A DNA stretch of 64,000 bases from Clostridium felsineum DSM 794 (GTDB taxonomy: Bacteria; Bacillota; Clostridia; Clostridiales; Clostridiaceae): contig NZ_CP096980.1 of assembly GCF_002006355.2 (NCBI RefSeq), forward strand, positions 2,790,001 through 2,854,000. The letters are read 5' to 3'. The position numbers and the translations under genes are program-made. The notes beneath the pieces were generated by a model, which was not told where the DNA came from, made no database searches, and worked only from the letters and a program-made list of their open reading frames with translations. Below are positions 55,673 through 64,000 of this stretch, piece after piece. Position 1 is the first letter of the stretch, and each line of letters opens with the position of its first letter.

Positions 55673-56947
55673 TTAATTTTTGATAAGCATTGCTGCACAA
55701 GGAAAGTTAATCATTTTATTATCATGAAAAAATTTCAGAAGAGTTTGAAGATAAGGAATATCATGCTCAATATTTTTGCAAAAAGATTGTATTAACCTTA
55801 TAATATGCTGCTCTCCAAATTGCTCTTTATTATATCCAGCTATACCAACTAATAAATTTTTAATCATTGCATAATGTGTAACTATAAACATAAATTCTGT
55901 AAATACAGTTTTAGGAACTTTAAAAGTTTCTTTTTTATAAATGCTTATTTTTTGTCCAAAAGGAAAAATATTTTTGAAGACATAATTTACAAAATAATTT
56001 TCAAAAATGTATTCATGCTGACTCATAAAATTGTCATAATAGTTAGATTTAACTTGCATATATAAAGCAGCCAAATCCTCATCTGACATTTCATTTGTAT
56101 AATTAAGTCCTTGTTTGAACTGTTCAAAGCATTCCAAAAACCTTTTACTGGTAACACTTGATTTTAATCTATATTCGATTAAAATAACTAGTGTTTTCAA
56201 CAAAGCTGCAGGTTGTTTTGGAATAGTGCTAATAATTTTATTAAAACCATAATTATCAATTATATATGTATATTTTTTAATAAGCATTATAACTTCATCA
56301 CTGTTTGAATTAGTATACATCTGATTTAAATCATTACAAAATTTTCCAAGTATAATTAAGCGATTTTCAAAGGTATAATTTCTATTCTGTAAAAGTGATA
56401 AAGTAAATGTTCTTAATTTCTCAAAATATGGATAAACTTCATCCGGATATTTACCATCAGATAAATTTAAAGTCGATATTTTACTAATTCTAGTATCTTC
56501 ATCTTTATCTATCAATGAAAACTGCATTGGATTAGGATTTAGCAAAGCAAGAAGCACAGCATGTGGACAAGACATATCCATAGCTAATTCCAACTTTCCA
56601 TTAACCATGTTATAAATACGCGGAAAAATACCACAAGTAACTGACAAATAACTTTCTCCGTACATCTTCTGAATACTACAAAGTTTCTTTTCTGTTAAAA
56701 AAGAACATGTATTATCCGATAGTACTGTTTCAGCAAAGCTACCTTCTACCTCCATTACATCCTTCCTTGTAATTTTACTTCTAAATAATTCATCTCCATC
56801 CTTTTGCACAGCATCTTGATATTTATCGTAACTTTCTTTATCTATGGCAACTCTCCATCCTGAACAACAAGTATCTTCACAATTTGAAGCTATACATGTA
56901 AATTTGGGCACATAATTAGGTTGTAGTACTTTTCTCAAGTCCATCAC
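55673..56947 (-). CDS. fliB: FliB-family flagellin lysine-N-methylase
   Basis: A 424-residue protein with the FliB signature KFTCIASNCEDTCCSGWRV at residues 15-33 and further Cys in NTCSFLTEKKLCSIQ and LSVTCGIFPR, likely binding an Fe-S cluster. FliB methylates lysines of flagellin in enterobacteria; clostridial homologues are common and may modify flagellin or other proteins. No flagellar genes lie in the window. The start is ambiguous (GTG or the next codon ATG). It follows the lipoprotein gene by 18 bp. Confidence 0.8.
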   Translation of the reverse strand: MMDLRKVLQPNYVPKFTCIASNCEDTCCSGWRVAIDKESYDKYQDAVQKDGDELFRSKITRKDVMEVEGSFAETVLSDNTCSFLTEKKLCSIQKMYGESYLSVTCGIFPRIYNMVNGKLELAMDMSCPHAVLLALLNPNPMQFSLIDKDEDTRISKISTLNLSDGKYPDEVYPYFEKLRTFTLSLLQNRNYTFENRLIILGKFCNDLNQMYTNSNSDEVIMLIKKYTYIIDNYGFNKIISTIPKQPAALLKTLVILIEYRLKSSVTSKRFLECFEQFKQGLNYTNEMSDEDLAALYMQVKSNYYDNFMSQHEYIFENYFVNYVFKNIFPFGQKISIYKKETFKVPKTVFTEFMFIVTHYAMIKNLLVGIAGYNKEQFGEQHIIRLIQSFCKNIEHDIPYLQTLLKFFHDNKMINFPCAAMLIKN

Positions 56948-56965
56948 TCCTAGTATTTTTCTCCT

Positions 56966-57685
56966 TTAATTGTTCTTAAAAATTTTTGTTAACCACTTGT
57001 CATAACCTGGAATCCAATCACCATTAGCACCAAAACCATGAGGCCACCCTTGCAAAACATGTTCTTCTACTGATACGCTCGCTTTTCGCAGAGCTTTTGC
57101 ACAGGCTGGGAAATCATCTGCAAAAGGATCTTTTGTTCCATAAACAAAATATGCAGGTGGTAAATCAGATGCTGCAAATTTTTTCACATCTGTAGATGCA
57201 ATCGCTAATCTTCCGTAAAAGGAATAGATCATACCAACGCTACTGGCATCAGCGGAAACTTCGTCCATCTTATCTGGAATATAATTAAGATCAAGTGATT
57301 TTCCATTGCTGCGCACCTGGAACGCGCCACCAGAGCAAATAAGGATTGCGCCTTTTATTTTGGTTCCTTCTTTTGCTGGAACTGTCACTAGATTAGGGCG
57401 AAAATCCCGATTGTCTGTATAATTACCGTTGTTTTTTGTATATTGGGTAACAATCGGCATGTTGCCTTTTTCCCATAGATAGACAGTCTGTTGCTTTTGC
57501 AGATTAGGTGAAAAACTTGCCGCAGTTCCACCACTATTTTCCCTCAACTTTCCTGTGTTACTGCTTTTTGTGGCAAATTCCGAGGATGCAGTCGACAAAT
57601 CGCGATTGTTGTCTGTTTTTCCTCTACAACCTGTAAGGCTAAACAGAAGCAAGAATGCCAGGAAAGTTGCTGCTACTTTTTCCAT
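56966..57685 (-). CDS. Lipoprotein alpha/beta hydrolase lacking its nucleophile segment
   Basis: A 239-residue protein. A lipoprotein signal (FLAFLLLFSLTGCRGK, Cys near residue 19) targets it to the membrane surface. The fold of BD-FAE/xylan-esterase-like hydrolases is recognisable: AILICSGGAFQVRSNG for the oxyanion region, YIPDKMDEVSADASSVGMIY, YFVYGTKDPFADDF for the acid and LQGWPHGFGANGDW for the His. The intervening strand and GxSxG elbow expected between SNGKS and NYIPDK are missing, an internal in-frame loss I judge at about 75-85 residues. The protein is therefore probably inactive. It ends 18 bp before fliB and starts 18 bp after the intact hydrolase. Confidence 0.7.
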   Translation of the reverse strand: MEKVAATFLAFLLLFSLTGCRGKTDNNRDLSTASSEFATKSSNTGKLRENSGGTAASFSPNLQKQQTVYLWEKGNMPIVTQYTKNNGNYTDNRDFRPNLVTVPAKEGTKIKGAILICSGGAFQVRSNGKSLDLNYIPDKMDEVSADASSVGMIYSFYGRLAIASTDVKKFAASDLPPAYFVYGTKDPFADDFPACAKALRKASVSVEEHVLQGWPHGFGANGDWIPGYDKWLTKIFKNN

Positions 57686-57703
57686 ACAATTTGTCTCCTT
57701 TCT

Positions 57704-58600
57704 TTATAACATAGATATTTTCCAAAAACGAACCGCTTCATTCAGCCAACCTTCTGCACTCGTACCGATGCCAAGACCAAATCCATGTCCAACACCTGAA
57801 TATTCATGAAGTTCTGTATCAATTCCAAGTCTGTCAAGTGCGTCTACCCTACGCTTCATTGTAGATGCATTCGCTATACCATCCTGTTGCCCTACCACCA
57901 CAAAGGTAGAAGGATCATTTCTAGTGTAATCACTATGTCCGGTATATGCCATGATAACTGCTGAAGGGCGAGGAAGTTCCTTTTTACCAAATCTTTTCGT
58001 TCCATAAGAGCCTAAGTAAGCTGCCATTCTCGCCCCTGCCGAACTACCCCACAGAGAATAATATTTTGTGCTTACTCCAAGTTCATCTGCATAACTAAAA
58101 ACATATGCAATCGCCGCAGCAAGGTCTTCACATGCCACATCAACACCTCCTACACGATACTGTATGACAAAAGCATTATATCCTTGTTTGCTCAACTCTA
58201 TAGCATGCGGAAAGCCCTCATGAATCGATCCAACATATGAAAAGCCTCCTCCTGGACATACAATTGCAAAAGGCTTATCTGTCTTTCCACGAAAAAAGAA
58301 CAATCCCGTATTATTCTTCTCTGAATCTTTCTTCTTCTCTTCGTTACTGTAAATATCGCAAAAGATTTTTTGTCCATCTGCCACTTCGTCAATCATATAA
58401 TTGATGGTATCCACAACGTTTTTAGACCTTACATTGCTGTGATATGGAAGAAGCCATTGCACCTTTGACAATGGCATGTTCACCTGATATCCAAACTCTA
58501 AAGGAAGTATAAGCTGACTAAATCCATCAAAGGCTGGATGTTTTAAAATAGTTCTAATCGTATCACTTGTTTTCATATGTGTGTAAATTTTCTTTTCCAT
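57704..58600 (-). CDS. Alpha/beta hydrolase (acyl esterase-like)
   Basis: A 298-residue hydrolase of the BD-FAE-like family. FAIVCPGGGFSYVGS is the oxyanion HGG-type loop (here PGGG), YSLWGSSAGARMAAYLG the nucleophile Ser near residue 196, and GVGHGFGLG the His. Compared with the neighbouring lipoprotein it retains the full active site and has no signal peptide. It leads into the lipoprotein gene 18 bp downstream. Substrate unknown; carbohydrate ester or small acyl ester is plausible. Confidence 0.82.
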   Translation of the reverse strand: MEKKIYTHMKTSDTIRTILKHPAFDGFSQLILPLEFGYQVNMPLSKVQWLLPYHSNVRSKNVVDTINYMIDEVADGQKIFCDIYSNEEKKKDSEKNNTGLFFFRGKTDKPFAIVCPGGGFSYVGSIHEGFPHAIELSKQGYNAFVIQYRVGGVDVACEDLAAAIAYVFSYADELGVSTKYYSLWGSSAGARMAAYLGSYGTKRFGKKELPRPSAVIMAYTGHSDYTRNDPSTFVVVGQQDGIANASTMKRRVDALDRLGIDTELHEYSGVGHGFGLGIGTSAEGWLNEAVRFWKISML

Positions 58601-58629
58601 ACTCTCACTTTCACTATTTTTTATTTAAT

Positions 58630-59112
58630 TTATGAAATCATTCCTAATTTCTGAAGCCAACTTAATACTTCTTTTTCCGACGTACGCACGCTGCCTCCAC
58701 TAATTGGGAGCCCTTTTAGAACATTTGATTTCGGACAAAGTTTCTTTATATCTGTTTGACTGTTACCCATTTGACCTCCTCCGTGTGTACAAAATGGAAT
58801 AATGGTCTTATCAGAGAAATCATATGATTCTAAGAATGTAAATACACCCATCGGCATTGTGCTCCACCAATTTGGGAAGCCGATATATACTACATTATAA
58901 GAACTCATATTTTCTACCTTAGTTGATAGTTTCGGTCTACTGTTACTTTCTTTTTCTTTTTTAGCTACCTCAACTACTTCATGATAATTAGTTGGATACA
59001 CTTCTACTGTATCAATTTTAAACAAATCACCTTTTACTTTATCACTTATTACGTTTGCTATTACTTCTGTATTTCCAGAATGTGAAAAGTATGCAATTAA
59101 ACTTTTTGCCAT
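58630..59112 (-). CDS. Flavodoxin
   Basis: A 160-residue long-chain-type flavodoxin. SLIAYFSHSGNTEVIANVI has the FMN phosphate loop, VVYIGFPNWWSTMPMGVFTF the aromatic isoalloxazine contact and FCTHGGGQMGNS the second FMN loop. It should carry electrons in redox reactions, here perhaps for the aldo/keto reductases and EFR1 proteins. It lies 29 bp before the hydrolase at 57704-58600 on the same strand. Confidence 0.88.
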   Translation of the reverse strand: MAKSLIAYFSHSGNTEVIANVISDKVKGDLFKIDTVEVYPTNYHEVVEVAKKEKESNSRPKLSTKVENMSSYNVVYIGFPNWWSTMPMGVFTFLESYDFSDKTIIPFCTHGGGQMGNSQTDIKKLCPKSNVLKGLPISGGSVRTSEKEVLSWLQKLGMIS

Positions 59113-59207
59113 TTCTATCCTCTCCTATTCTTTGCTTTTAATATAGATATATCTTATACATTTAGTATTGTTGAAATTCCAGTCCACAGTACCTATAGCT
59201 GCATATT

Positions 59208-59765
59208 TTATTCTGCAACCCATTCTCCAATCATACGAGCGTGTTCTAAATATTCTTTATTGTGTAAACAAGAATCTGCAGAACCACAATTTGTAAACAC
59301 TTCTGTTTTAAATTCTTCAATGGATTTTTGAAGGCTTGGAAGCGTTAAGATATTATTAACATGGCGTTTCATTTCTTCAGGTGAAGATCCTGTGCAGGTC
59401 AACAAAACGCCCACCTTTTTCTTTGGACCTAACTCATAGGTTGGGCAGCAAAATGTACAACAAAAACGATCAATTACCGTAATAGCCTGCGAAGTCATGC
59501 AGTTATAATAGATTGGTGCTTCAGCAATAATTCCATCACTTTCGTGTATTAAGGCTAATAATTGAGCAAAATCATCTTCTTGTACACATTTACCATTATT
59601 TTTGCATTTATAGCAAGCTTTACATGAATAGATCTTCTTGTTTCTCACATCTACTCTTTGAACTTCTGCCCCTTTTTTCTTCGCTGATTCCATGGCGACT
59701 TCAATCAATGTATCACCGTTACCTCCAATTGTAGGTGTAGTTGTAATAAACAATATTTTTTTCAT
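59208..59765 (-). CDS. Iron-sulfur-flavoprotein-like NAD(P)H oxidoreductase
   Basis: A 185-residue flavodoxin-fold protein. KKILFITTTPTIGGNGDTLI is the phosphate loop, CKACYKCKNNGKCVQEDDF a Cys cluster compatible with an Fe-S site, and IIAEAPIYYNCMTSQAITVI the flavin contact. ATG 59765 follows GAGAGG; a TTG three codons earlier also opens the frame. Related in layout to the protein at 59908-60540. Likely a reductase of quinones, nitro compounds or oxygen species. Confidence 0.82.
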   Translation of the reverse strand: MKKILFITTTPTIGGNGDTLIEVAMESAKKKGAEVQRVDVRNKKIYSCKACYKCKNNGKCVQEDDFAQLLALIHESDGIIAEAPIYYNCMTSQAITVIDRFCCTFCCPTYELGPKKKVGVLLTCTGSSPEEMKRHVNNILTLPSLQKSIEEFKTEVFTNCGSADSCLHNKEYLEHARMIGEWVAE

Positions 59766-59831
59766 GAAAATCAATCCTCTCTATATCTCTATATTTATCA
59801 TTTTTATTTTTTTTAACTAAACTGTAGAAAC

Positions 59832-59872
59832 AATCTCATTATGATATATTTTTCAGTACAGCTAATGAGATT
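59832..59872. terminator. Hairpin after the flavoprotein gene
   Basis: Arms AATCTCATTA and TAATGAGATT form a 10-bp stem with a 21-nt loop, about 35 bp past the stop of the gene at 59908. The T run is on the plus-strand side, so efficiency for the minus-strand transcript is uncertain. Confidence 0.5.
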
Positions 59873-59907
59873 TTCTTTTTAATTCACTTATTCAGTACAT
59901 CGGAACT

Positions 59908-60540
59908 TTATCTTATAAAATTAGTGAATATCCCAGTTTCACGTTCTGGCATTTCCACACCACCTTCAAGTCCTACTTCTTTACATTTTAGGAAAAATGC
60001 CATATTACGTCCTAATATTCTCATAGTTTGCAATCCTTCTGAATCCTGTTTAACCTGCTCAGGTGTTGCACCATGAACCATATTCCAATACTGTGAAGAA
60101 ACAATAGGCATCTGCATCAATCCAAAATACTTATTCAATTGGTCATATGTCGCTGTAGTTCCAGCTCTTCTGGCAGATATAACACATGCTGCCGGCTTCA
60201 AATAAAATGACTGCCTGCCTCCATTAAGATCTGTATAAAATGCTCTGTCCATAAATGAGGTTATTGCTCCACCTGCAGCTGCAAAATGTACTGGTGAACC
60301 AAAAATAAAACCATCATAATCTGCAGCTATATCAAGAAATTCATTTACTTTATCATCAAATACACACCTCTTCTTTGTAATACACGTCTTGCATGCAATA
60401 CATCCATTCAATGCCTTATTGCCAATCCAGAATATGTCTGTATCAATGCCCTCCTTCTGTAGAGTATTTGCAACTTCTGATATTGCAGTATACGTACATC
60501 CTTTCTCATGTGGACTTCCATTTACTAATAACACTTTCAT
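59908..60540 (-). CDS. Flavodoxin-family NADPH-dependent FMN reductase
   Basis: A 210-residue protein. MKVLLVNGSPHEKGCTYTAI is the phosphate loop and GCIACKTCITKKRCVFDD the Cys cluster of the iron-sulfur flavoprotein type, with FIFGSPVHFAAAGGAITSFM contacting the flavin. It lies 41 bp downstream of an aldo/keto reductase and is probably in one transcript with it and the MFS gene. Likely roles are flavin, quinone or nitro reduction. Confidence 0.85.
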   Translation of the reverse strand: MKVLLVNGSPHEKGCTYTAISEVANTLQKEGIDTDIFWIGNKALNGCIACKTCITKKRCVFDDKVNEFLDIAADYDGFIFGSPVHFAAAGGAITSFMDRAFYTDLNGGRQSFYLKPAACVISARRAGTTATYDQLNKYFGLMQMPIVSSQYWNMVHGATPEQVKQDSEGLQTMRILGRNMAFFLKCKEVGLEGGVEMPERETGIFTNFIR

Positions 60541-60581
60541 TATTATCTCTCCATTTCTTATAATAGTATTTTTTATTATAT

Positions 60582-61571
60582 TTATTTTCCTGCTCTTTTA
60601 GCCATATCTGATCCTACTGGGTAACGCTCTCCAACTACAGTAATTTTTAATAGTGCATCTTTCAATTTGCTTAGTTCATCATTCGTCAAAGTAATTTCTG
60701 CTGCGCCTGCATTCTCCTCTAAACGATGAGTTTTGGTTGTACCTGGTATTGGAACAATCCAAGTTTTTTGTGCTAATACCCAAGCTAAAGCTATCTGTGC
60801 AGGTGTAGCACCTTTTTCTTCTGCTACCTTATGAATTAAATCGATTAATGTCTGGTTTGCTTTCATATTTTCCGATGAAAATCTTGGGAGTTGACTACGA
60901 AGGTCACCTTTAGCAAACTCAGTATCTTTATTGAAAGAACCTGTCAAAAATCCTTTTCCCAATGGTGCAAATGGCATAAATCCAATTCCTAATTCCTCTA
61001 AGACTGGCAATAATTCTCCTTCAGGCTGTCTCCACATCATAGAGTATTCACTTTCTACTGCTGTAAGTGGACATATTTCATGTGCTTTTCTAATTGTGTC
61101 TACTCCTGCTTCTGAAAGTCCCCAATGCTTTATCTTTCCTTCTTTTATCAAATTCTTCATTGTATCTGCGACTTCTTCAATTGGCACATTTTGATCCACT
61201 CGATGTAAATAGTACAAATCAATTACATCCGTTTTTAATCTCTTAAGAGATCCCTCTAAAGATTCTCTAATTACTTCTGGTCTTCCATCCAAAACCTGTT
61301 TTCCATCAACTATTTTTATTCCACATTTAGTGCTGACTACGACTTTATCTCTGTAAGGTCTCAATGCATCACCCACTAGTTCTTCATTAATATATGGTCC
61401 ATATACTTCAGCAGTATCAAAAAGAGTATATCCCATTTCAATAGCCTTATGCATAAGTGAAATCATTTCCTTTGTATCTGAAACACTTCCATATCCATAA
61501 CTCATCCCCATGCACCCAAGTCCAATTGCTGAAACCTCAAGACCACTATTTCCTAATTTACGTTTTTTCAT
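60582..61571 (-). CDS. Aldo/keto reductase
   Basis: A 329-residue AKR like the one at 54412-55401. The tetrad is TLFDTAEVYGP (Asp, Tyr), VVVSTKCGIKI (Lys) and DLYYLHRVDQN (His). SEYSMMWRQPEGELLPVLEE and PIPGTTKTHRLEENAGAAEI complete the cofactor site. It lies 94 bp after the MFS gene and 41 bp before a flavoprotein gene. Reduction of aldehydes or ketones with NADPH is expected. Confidence 0.9.
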   Translation of the reverse strand: MKKRKLGNSGLEVSAIGLGCMGMSYGYGSVSDTKEMISLMHKAIEMGYTLFDTAEVYGPYINEELVGDALRPYRDKVVVSTKCGIKIVDGKQVLDGRPEVIRESLEGSLKRLKTDVIDLYYLHRVDQNVPIEEVADTMKNLIKEGKIKHWGLSEAGVDTIRKAHEICPLTAVESEYSMMWRQPEGELLPVLEELGIGFMPFAPLGKGFLTGSFNKDTEFAKGDLRSQLPRFSSENMKANQTLIDLIHKVAEEKGATPAQIALAWVLAQKTWIVPIPGTTKTHRLEENAGAAEITLTNDELSKLKDALLKITVVGERYPVGSDMAKRAGK

Positions 61572-61665
61572 TTTTAAAACCTCCCATCTTTCTGTATATT
61601 TAAAAATACAATAGTTACATTCATCAATCCCTCCAAGTTTTAAGAAACTTCGACAAGATTAATGT

Positions 61666-62883
61666 TTATGCACAATTTTCCTCAATATCATTAATACCTT
61701 TTTTACTTAAATAAAAAATTATAAATCCCACACTACAAACAGCAAGAATTACGAATATTATTCCTTCTGTATAAAAGGTTCCTCTAAGTGATTTGATCCA
61801 TGAAATTTTCTCCAAAATCATAGCACCATACGGTGATGTGCATGCACCTAAATTATAGCCTACTAATAATAAAGATGTAGAAAGTTCACTATTTTTAATA
61901 GAGCCACTATTAATTTTATTAATTAAATACGGCATAACCATTCTAAATGCAAATCCTATAATAAGACCGCAAATAGCTGTTAAAAATACACTATTTGAAA
62001 AACCTATTAAAAACATTGCAACTGCCAATAATATGAATGCGATTGGTAAAGTAAATTCTTGAGTTACTTTTACAAGTTTACCAAATAACAATCCTGATAT
62101 CATAGCTCCTACTCCAATCATAAGATTAACTGTACTTCCATCAGTAGCAGTTCCATAACCAATATTTATCATTAATGTTGTTACTTTTATACCCATGGTC
62201 ATATAAAGAACAGCCACTGTAAATATTAATGCAACATATCCTAAGACTGATAGGAAACTTCCCTTGTTTAGATTTTTATCTCCTTGTTCCTTTTTATCAC
62301 TAACTGTTGCAGTTTTTAAAATAATTTTGTTCGCTGGAACATTTGGTACAAAAATAGCAAACAAAATGAATACTGGTATTGCAATAATATAAGCTAAAAA
62401 TGATATTTGCCAATTTATTCTTAATAATTGTCCGGCAACAAAAATAATTACTAGTCCACCTAATCCTTCGCAAGAGCTCTGAAATCCGAATAATGTTGAA
62501 CATTCATTATCATCATAAAAATATTTAATCATAACTACTAATAGAGAATTAAATAATCCAATTCCAAAGCCAAATAAAGCTCTTGAAATAAAAATCAAAT
62601 AGAAATTATTTGATGTAATTGGCACCAATCCACAGACAGCAACTATTCCAATACCAATAAGAATTGTTCTTTTATATCCAATATGTCTTGCAATATAACC
62701 ACTTATTAATACCGAAATCATAAGAAATAAAGACGGAATTGTAATCAAATTTTCTACTAATGATAATGGTATATCAGAAAACGTCTTTGCCATTGCAGGA
62801 ATATTGGCATTCATAGCCCCTGCAGATGCAACCATAAGCGAAACTGATAAAATAGAAATTTTTCTCATTGATTTATTTTTCAT
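61666..62883 (-). CDS. MFS transporter
   Basis: A 405-residue major facilitator with about 12 membrane helices. SGYIARHIGYKRTILIGIGI is the loop 2-3 signature (G-x3-R-x-G-x-K/R-R); GFGIGLFNSLLVVMIKYFYD is typical of helix 4. A hydrophilic loop (SDKKEQGDKNLNKG) separates the two six-helix halves. It resembles drug-efflux type (COG2814) members. Placement next to AKR and flavoprotein genes suggests export of a toxic compound or product. AGAGAGG precedes the ATG. Confidence 0.85.
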   Translation of the reverse strand: MKNKSMRKISILSVSLMVASAGAMNANIPAMAKTFSDIPLSLVENLITIPSLFLMISVLISGYIARHIGYKRTILIGIGIVAVCGLVPITSNNFYLIFISRALFGFGIGLFNSLLVVMIKYFYDDNECSTLFGFQSSCEGLGGLVIIFVAGQLLRINWQISFLAYIIAIPVFILFAIFVPNVPANKIILKTATVSDKKEQGDKNLNKGSFLSVLGYVALIFTVAVLYMTMGIKVTTLMINIGYGTATDGSTVNLMIGVGAMISGLLFGKLVKVTQEFTLPIAFILLAVAMFLIGFSNSVFLTAICGLIIGFAFRMVMPYLINKINSGSIKNSELSTSLLLVGYNLGACTSPYGAMILEKISWIKSLRGTFYTEGIIFVILAVCSVGFIIFYLSKKGINDIEENCA

Positions 62884-62960
62884 TTTTTGTCCTCTCTAAA
62901 TTTTCATTTGTTATGTTGTGTACAGAGTTATCCTATACCCTTCCATTTCTAACTTCTTAT

Positions 62961-63003
62961 ATATTGAAAAAGGGTGGTAGTCTCCCAGCTCCTTTTTCAA
63001 TAT
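62961..63003 (-). terminator. Terminator of the last aldo/keto reductase gene
   Basis: Perfect 13-bp stem (ATATTGAAAAAGG / CCTTTTTCAATAT) with an inner GGGAG/CTCCC helper stem, 10 bp past the stop at 63013. It separates the AKR from the MFS unit. Confidence 0.8.
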
Positions 63004-63012
63004 TATGTCTCT

Positions 63013-63858
63013 TTATCTTACCAATCCTGTTATATACTCAACTGTTGCTGGATCATGGTGTGAAAAGAATAAGCTTTCCTTAGTATCTAAGTCTTCGATT
63101 TTCTTCATATCATCATCTGATAATTCAAAATCAAATACACTGATATTTTCAATCATCCTTTCCTTATGTGTTGACTTAGGAATTACAACTACACCACTCT
63201 GAATTAAAAAACGAAGTGCTGTCTGACCAACGCTTTTCCCATATTTTGCTCCGACCTCTTTTAATACTGGATTATTGAACATGTCATTCTTACCTTCTGC
63301 AAATGGTGCCCATGCTTCAATCTGTGTGCCATACTTCTTCATATATTCTTTGGCTACTACCTGCTGATTAAATACATGTGTTTCAACCTGATTGATAGCT
63401 GGCTGAACCTCAGCGAACTGTGAAAGGTCAACGAATCTATCAGGATAGAAATTGCTCACGCCAATTGCTTTTAATTTTCCTTTTTTATAAAGTTCTTCCA
63501 TAGCACGGTATGTTCCATAGTAATCGCTGAATGGCTGATGAATCAACATTAAATCAATATAGTCAAGCTGCATTGCCTTTAATGATCCCTCTATAGAAGC
63601 TTTTGCCTTTTCATAACCAGCATTTGAAATCCAAACCTTTGTTGTGATAAATAATTCTTCTCTTGGAACACCACATTTTTTTATTGCATTTCCTACTGCT
63701 GCTTCATTTCCATAAGCCTGTGCTGTATCAATAGAACGATATCCTACTTCAATTGCATCTAATACTGCCTGCTCACATACTGCTGGATCAGCTACCTGAA
63801 AAACTCCAAATCCTAATATTGGCATTTCTACTCCATTATTTAATTTTACAAATTCCAT
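63013..63858 (-). CDS. Aldo/keto reductase, 2,5-diketogluconate reductase-like
   Basis: A 281-residue AKR of the AKR5-like group, shorter than the two 329-residue copies. Tetrad: SIDTAQAYGNE (Asp, Tyr), FITTKVWISN (Lys) and DLMLIHQPFSDY (His). VVIPKSTHKERMIENISVF is the cofactor-binding C-terminal block. It should reduce small carbonyl compounds. It forms its own unit with a strong terminator and a dyad upstream at 63916. A fragment of a close paralogue is found at 52944-53079. Confidence 0.9.
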   Translation of the reverse strand: MEFVKLNNGVEMPILGFGVFQVADPAVCEQAVLDAIEVGYRSIDTAQAYGNEAAVGNAIKKCGVPREELFITTKVWISNAGYEKAKASIEGSLKAMQLDYIDLMLIHQPFSDYYGTYRAMEELYKKGKLKAIGVSNFYPDRFVDLSQFAEVQPAINQVETHVFNQQVVAKEYMKKYGTQIEAWAPFAEGKNDMFNNPVLKEVGAKYGKSVGQTALRFLIQSGVVVIPKSTHKERMIENISVFDFELSDDDMKKIEDLDTKESLFFSHHDPATVEYITGLVR

Positions 63859-63915
63859 TTTAAGTACCTCTCTCTTTTTATATTTTTGTTGTTTATTTGC
63901 TTCTTTATATGTTAT

Positions 63916-63931
63916 CAGTCATATTCGACTG
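63916..63931 (-). promoter_or_regulatory. Dyad in the promoter region of the last aldo/keto reductase
   Basis: CAGTC-ATATTC-GACTG is a 5-bp dyad about 60 bp upstream of the start. On the minus strand it follows TTTACA and precedes TATAAA with a 20-bp gap, so it may be a regulator site within an overlong promoter, as in the MerR-type promoters of this window. Weak evidence. Confidence 0.35.
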
Positions 63932-64000
63932 TAAAACATCGCACTAATTTATCTATAGAACGCATAGAATTATTATTTAATTGTGAATTTTCCATCTATT

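Noticed and set aside
1..64000. CRISPR arrays, tRNA and rRNA genes
   Set aside because: No regularly spaced repeats, no cloverleaf with CCA-adjacent T-arm and no rRNA-like blocks were seen on reading both strands; a tRNAscan or Infernal run would settle small RNAs.

Overview
The window is AT-rich (by eye roughly 70% A+T) and reads as chromosomal DNA of a Clostridium sensu stricto species: purine-rich GGAGG-type ribosome binding sites, a multi-cluster [FeFe] hydrogenase, two butanol-dehydrogenase-like iron alcohol dehydrogenases, EFR1 ferrodoxins, several chemoreceptors and clostridial IS1182 and IS256 elements. No rRNA, tRNA or CRISPR array was seen. I do not name a species. Nearly all intact genes lie on the minus strand; the exceptions are the two transposases and one MerR regulator.

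Layout, left to right. (1) 1-3.7 kb: the decayed end of a large secreted Ig/LamG protein, a ketopantoate-reductase-like gene with an alpha/beta hydrolase, and remnants of a SAM methyltransferase and an XRE regulator. (2) 3.7-10.5 kb: a compact four-gene operon of a small beta-grasp-like protein, a 1627-residue DUF4132 protein, an NAD-dependent epimerase and an isochorismatase-type hydrolase. (3) 10.6-16.9 kb: a chemoreceptor, an iron alcohol dehydrogenase behind a MerR-type promoter, and an operon of small alarmone synthetase, response regulator and histidine kinase. (4) 17.1-19.0 kb: a complete IS1182-family element. (5) 19.0-22.2 kb: an EVE-like gene joined to an SF1 helicase with a DUF2726 nuclease-like tail. 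(6) 22.5-29.3 kb: [FeFe] hydrogenase, CDF transporter, LUD protein, a small DMT transporter, an alpha/beta hydrolase and its probable TetR regulator. (7) 29.4-41 kb: a restriction-modification and defence island. It holds dead nuclease and methyltransferase genes, one of them split by an IS256 element with an 8-bp target duplication, then an unknown gene with an Mrr nuclease, then a complete LlaJI/BsuMI-like set of two m5C methyltransferases, a McrB-like AAA+ protein and a McrC/LlaJI-like nuclease. (8) 41.1-44.3 kb: one end of an integrative element (large serine recombinase, SHOCT-like peptide, HTH protein and sigma-like factor) whose junction carries what looks like the 3' tail of rumA/rlmD. 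(9) 45.3-64 kb: a soluble chemoreceptor paired with a FIST sensor protein, then a redox and detoxification region of alcohol dehydrogenase, flavodoxins, carboxymuconolactone-decarboxylase-like protein, two EFR1 ferrodoxins, aldo/keto reductases, esterases, FliB and an MFS transporter, scattered with gene fragments and a block of visibly less AT-rich sequence.

The most notable items are the LlaJI-like locus, the IS256-split restriction-endonuclease-like gene next to a methyltransferase stump, the rumA-tail junction under the recombinase stop codon, the DUF4132/beta-grasp operon, the EVE/helicase-nuclease pair, and two MerR-type promoters with 19-bp spacers upstream of the two alcohol dehydrogenase units. 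All functions are inferred from sequence motifs read by eye; no database search was run.
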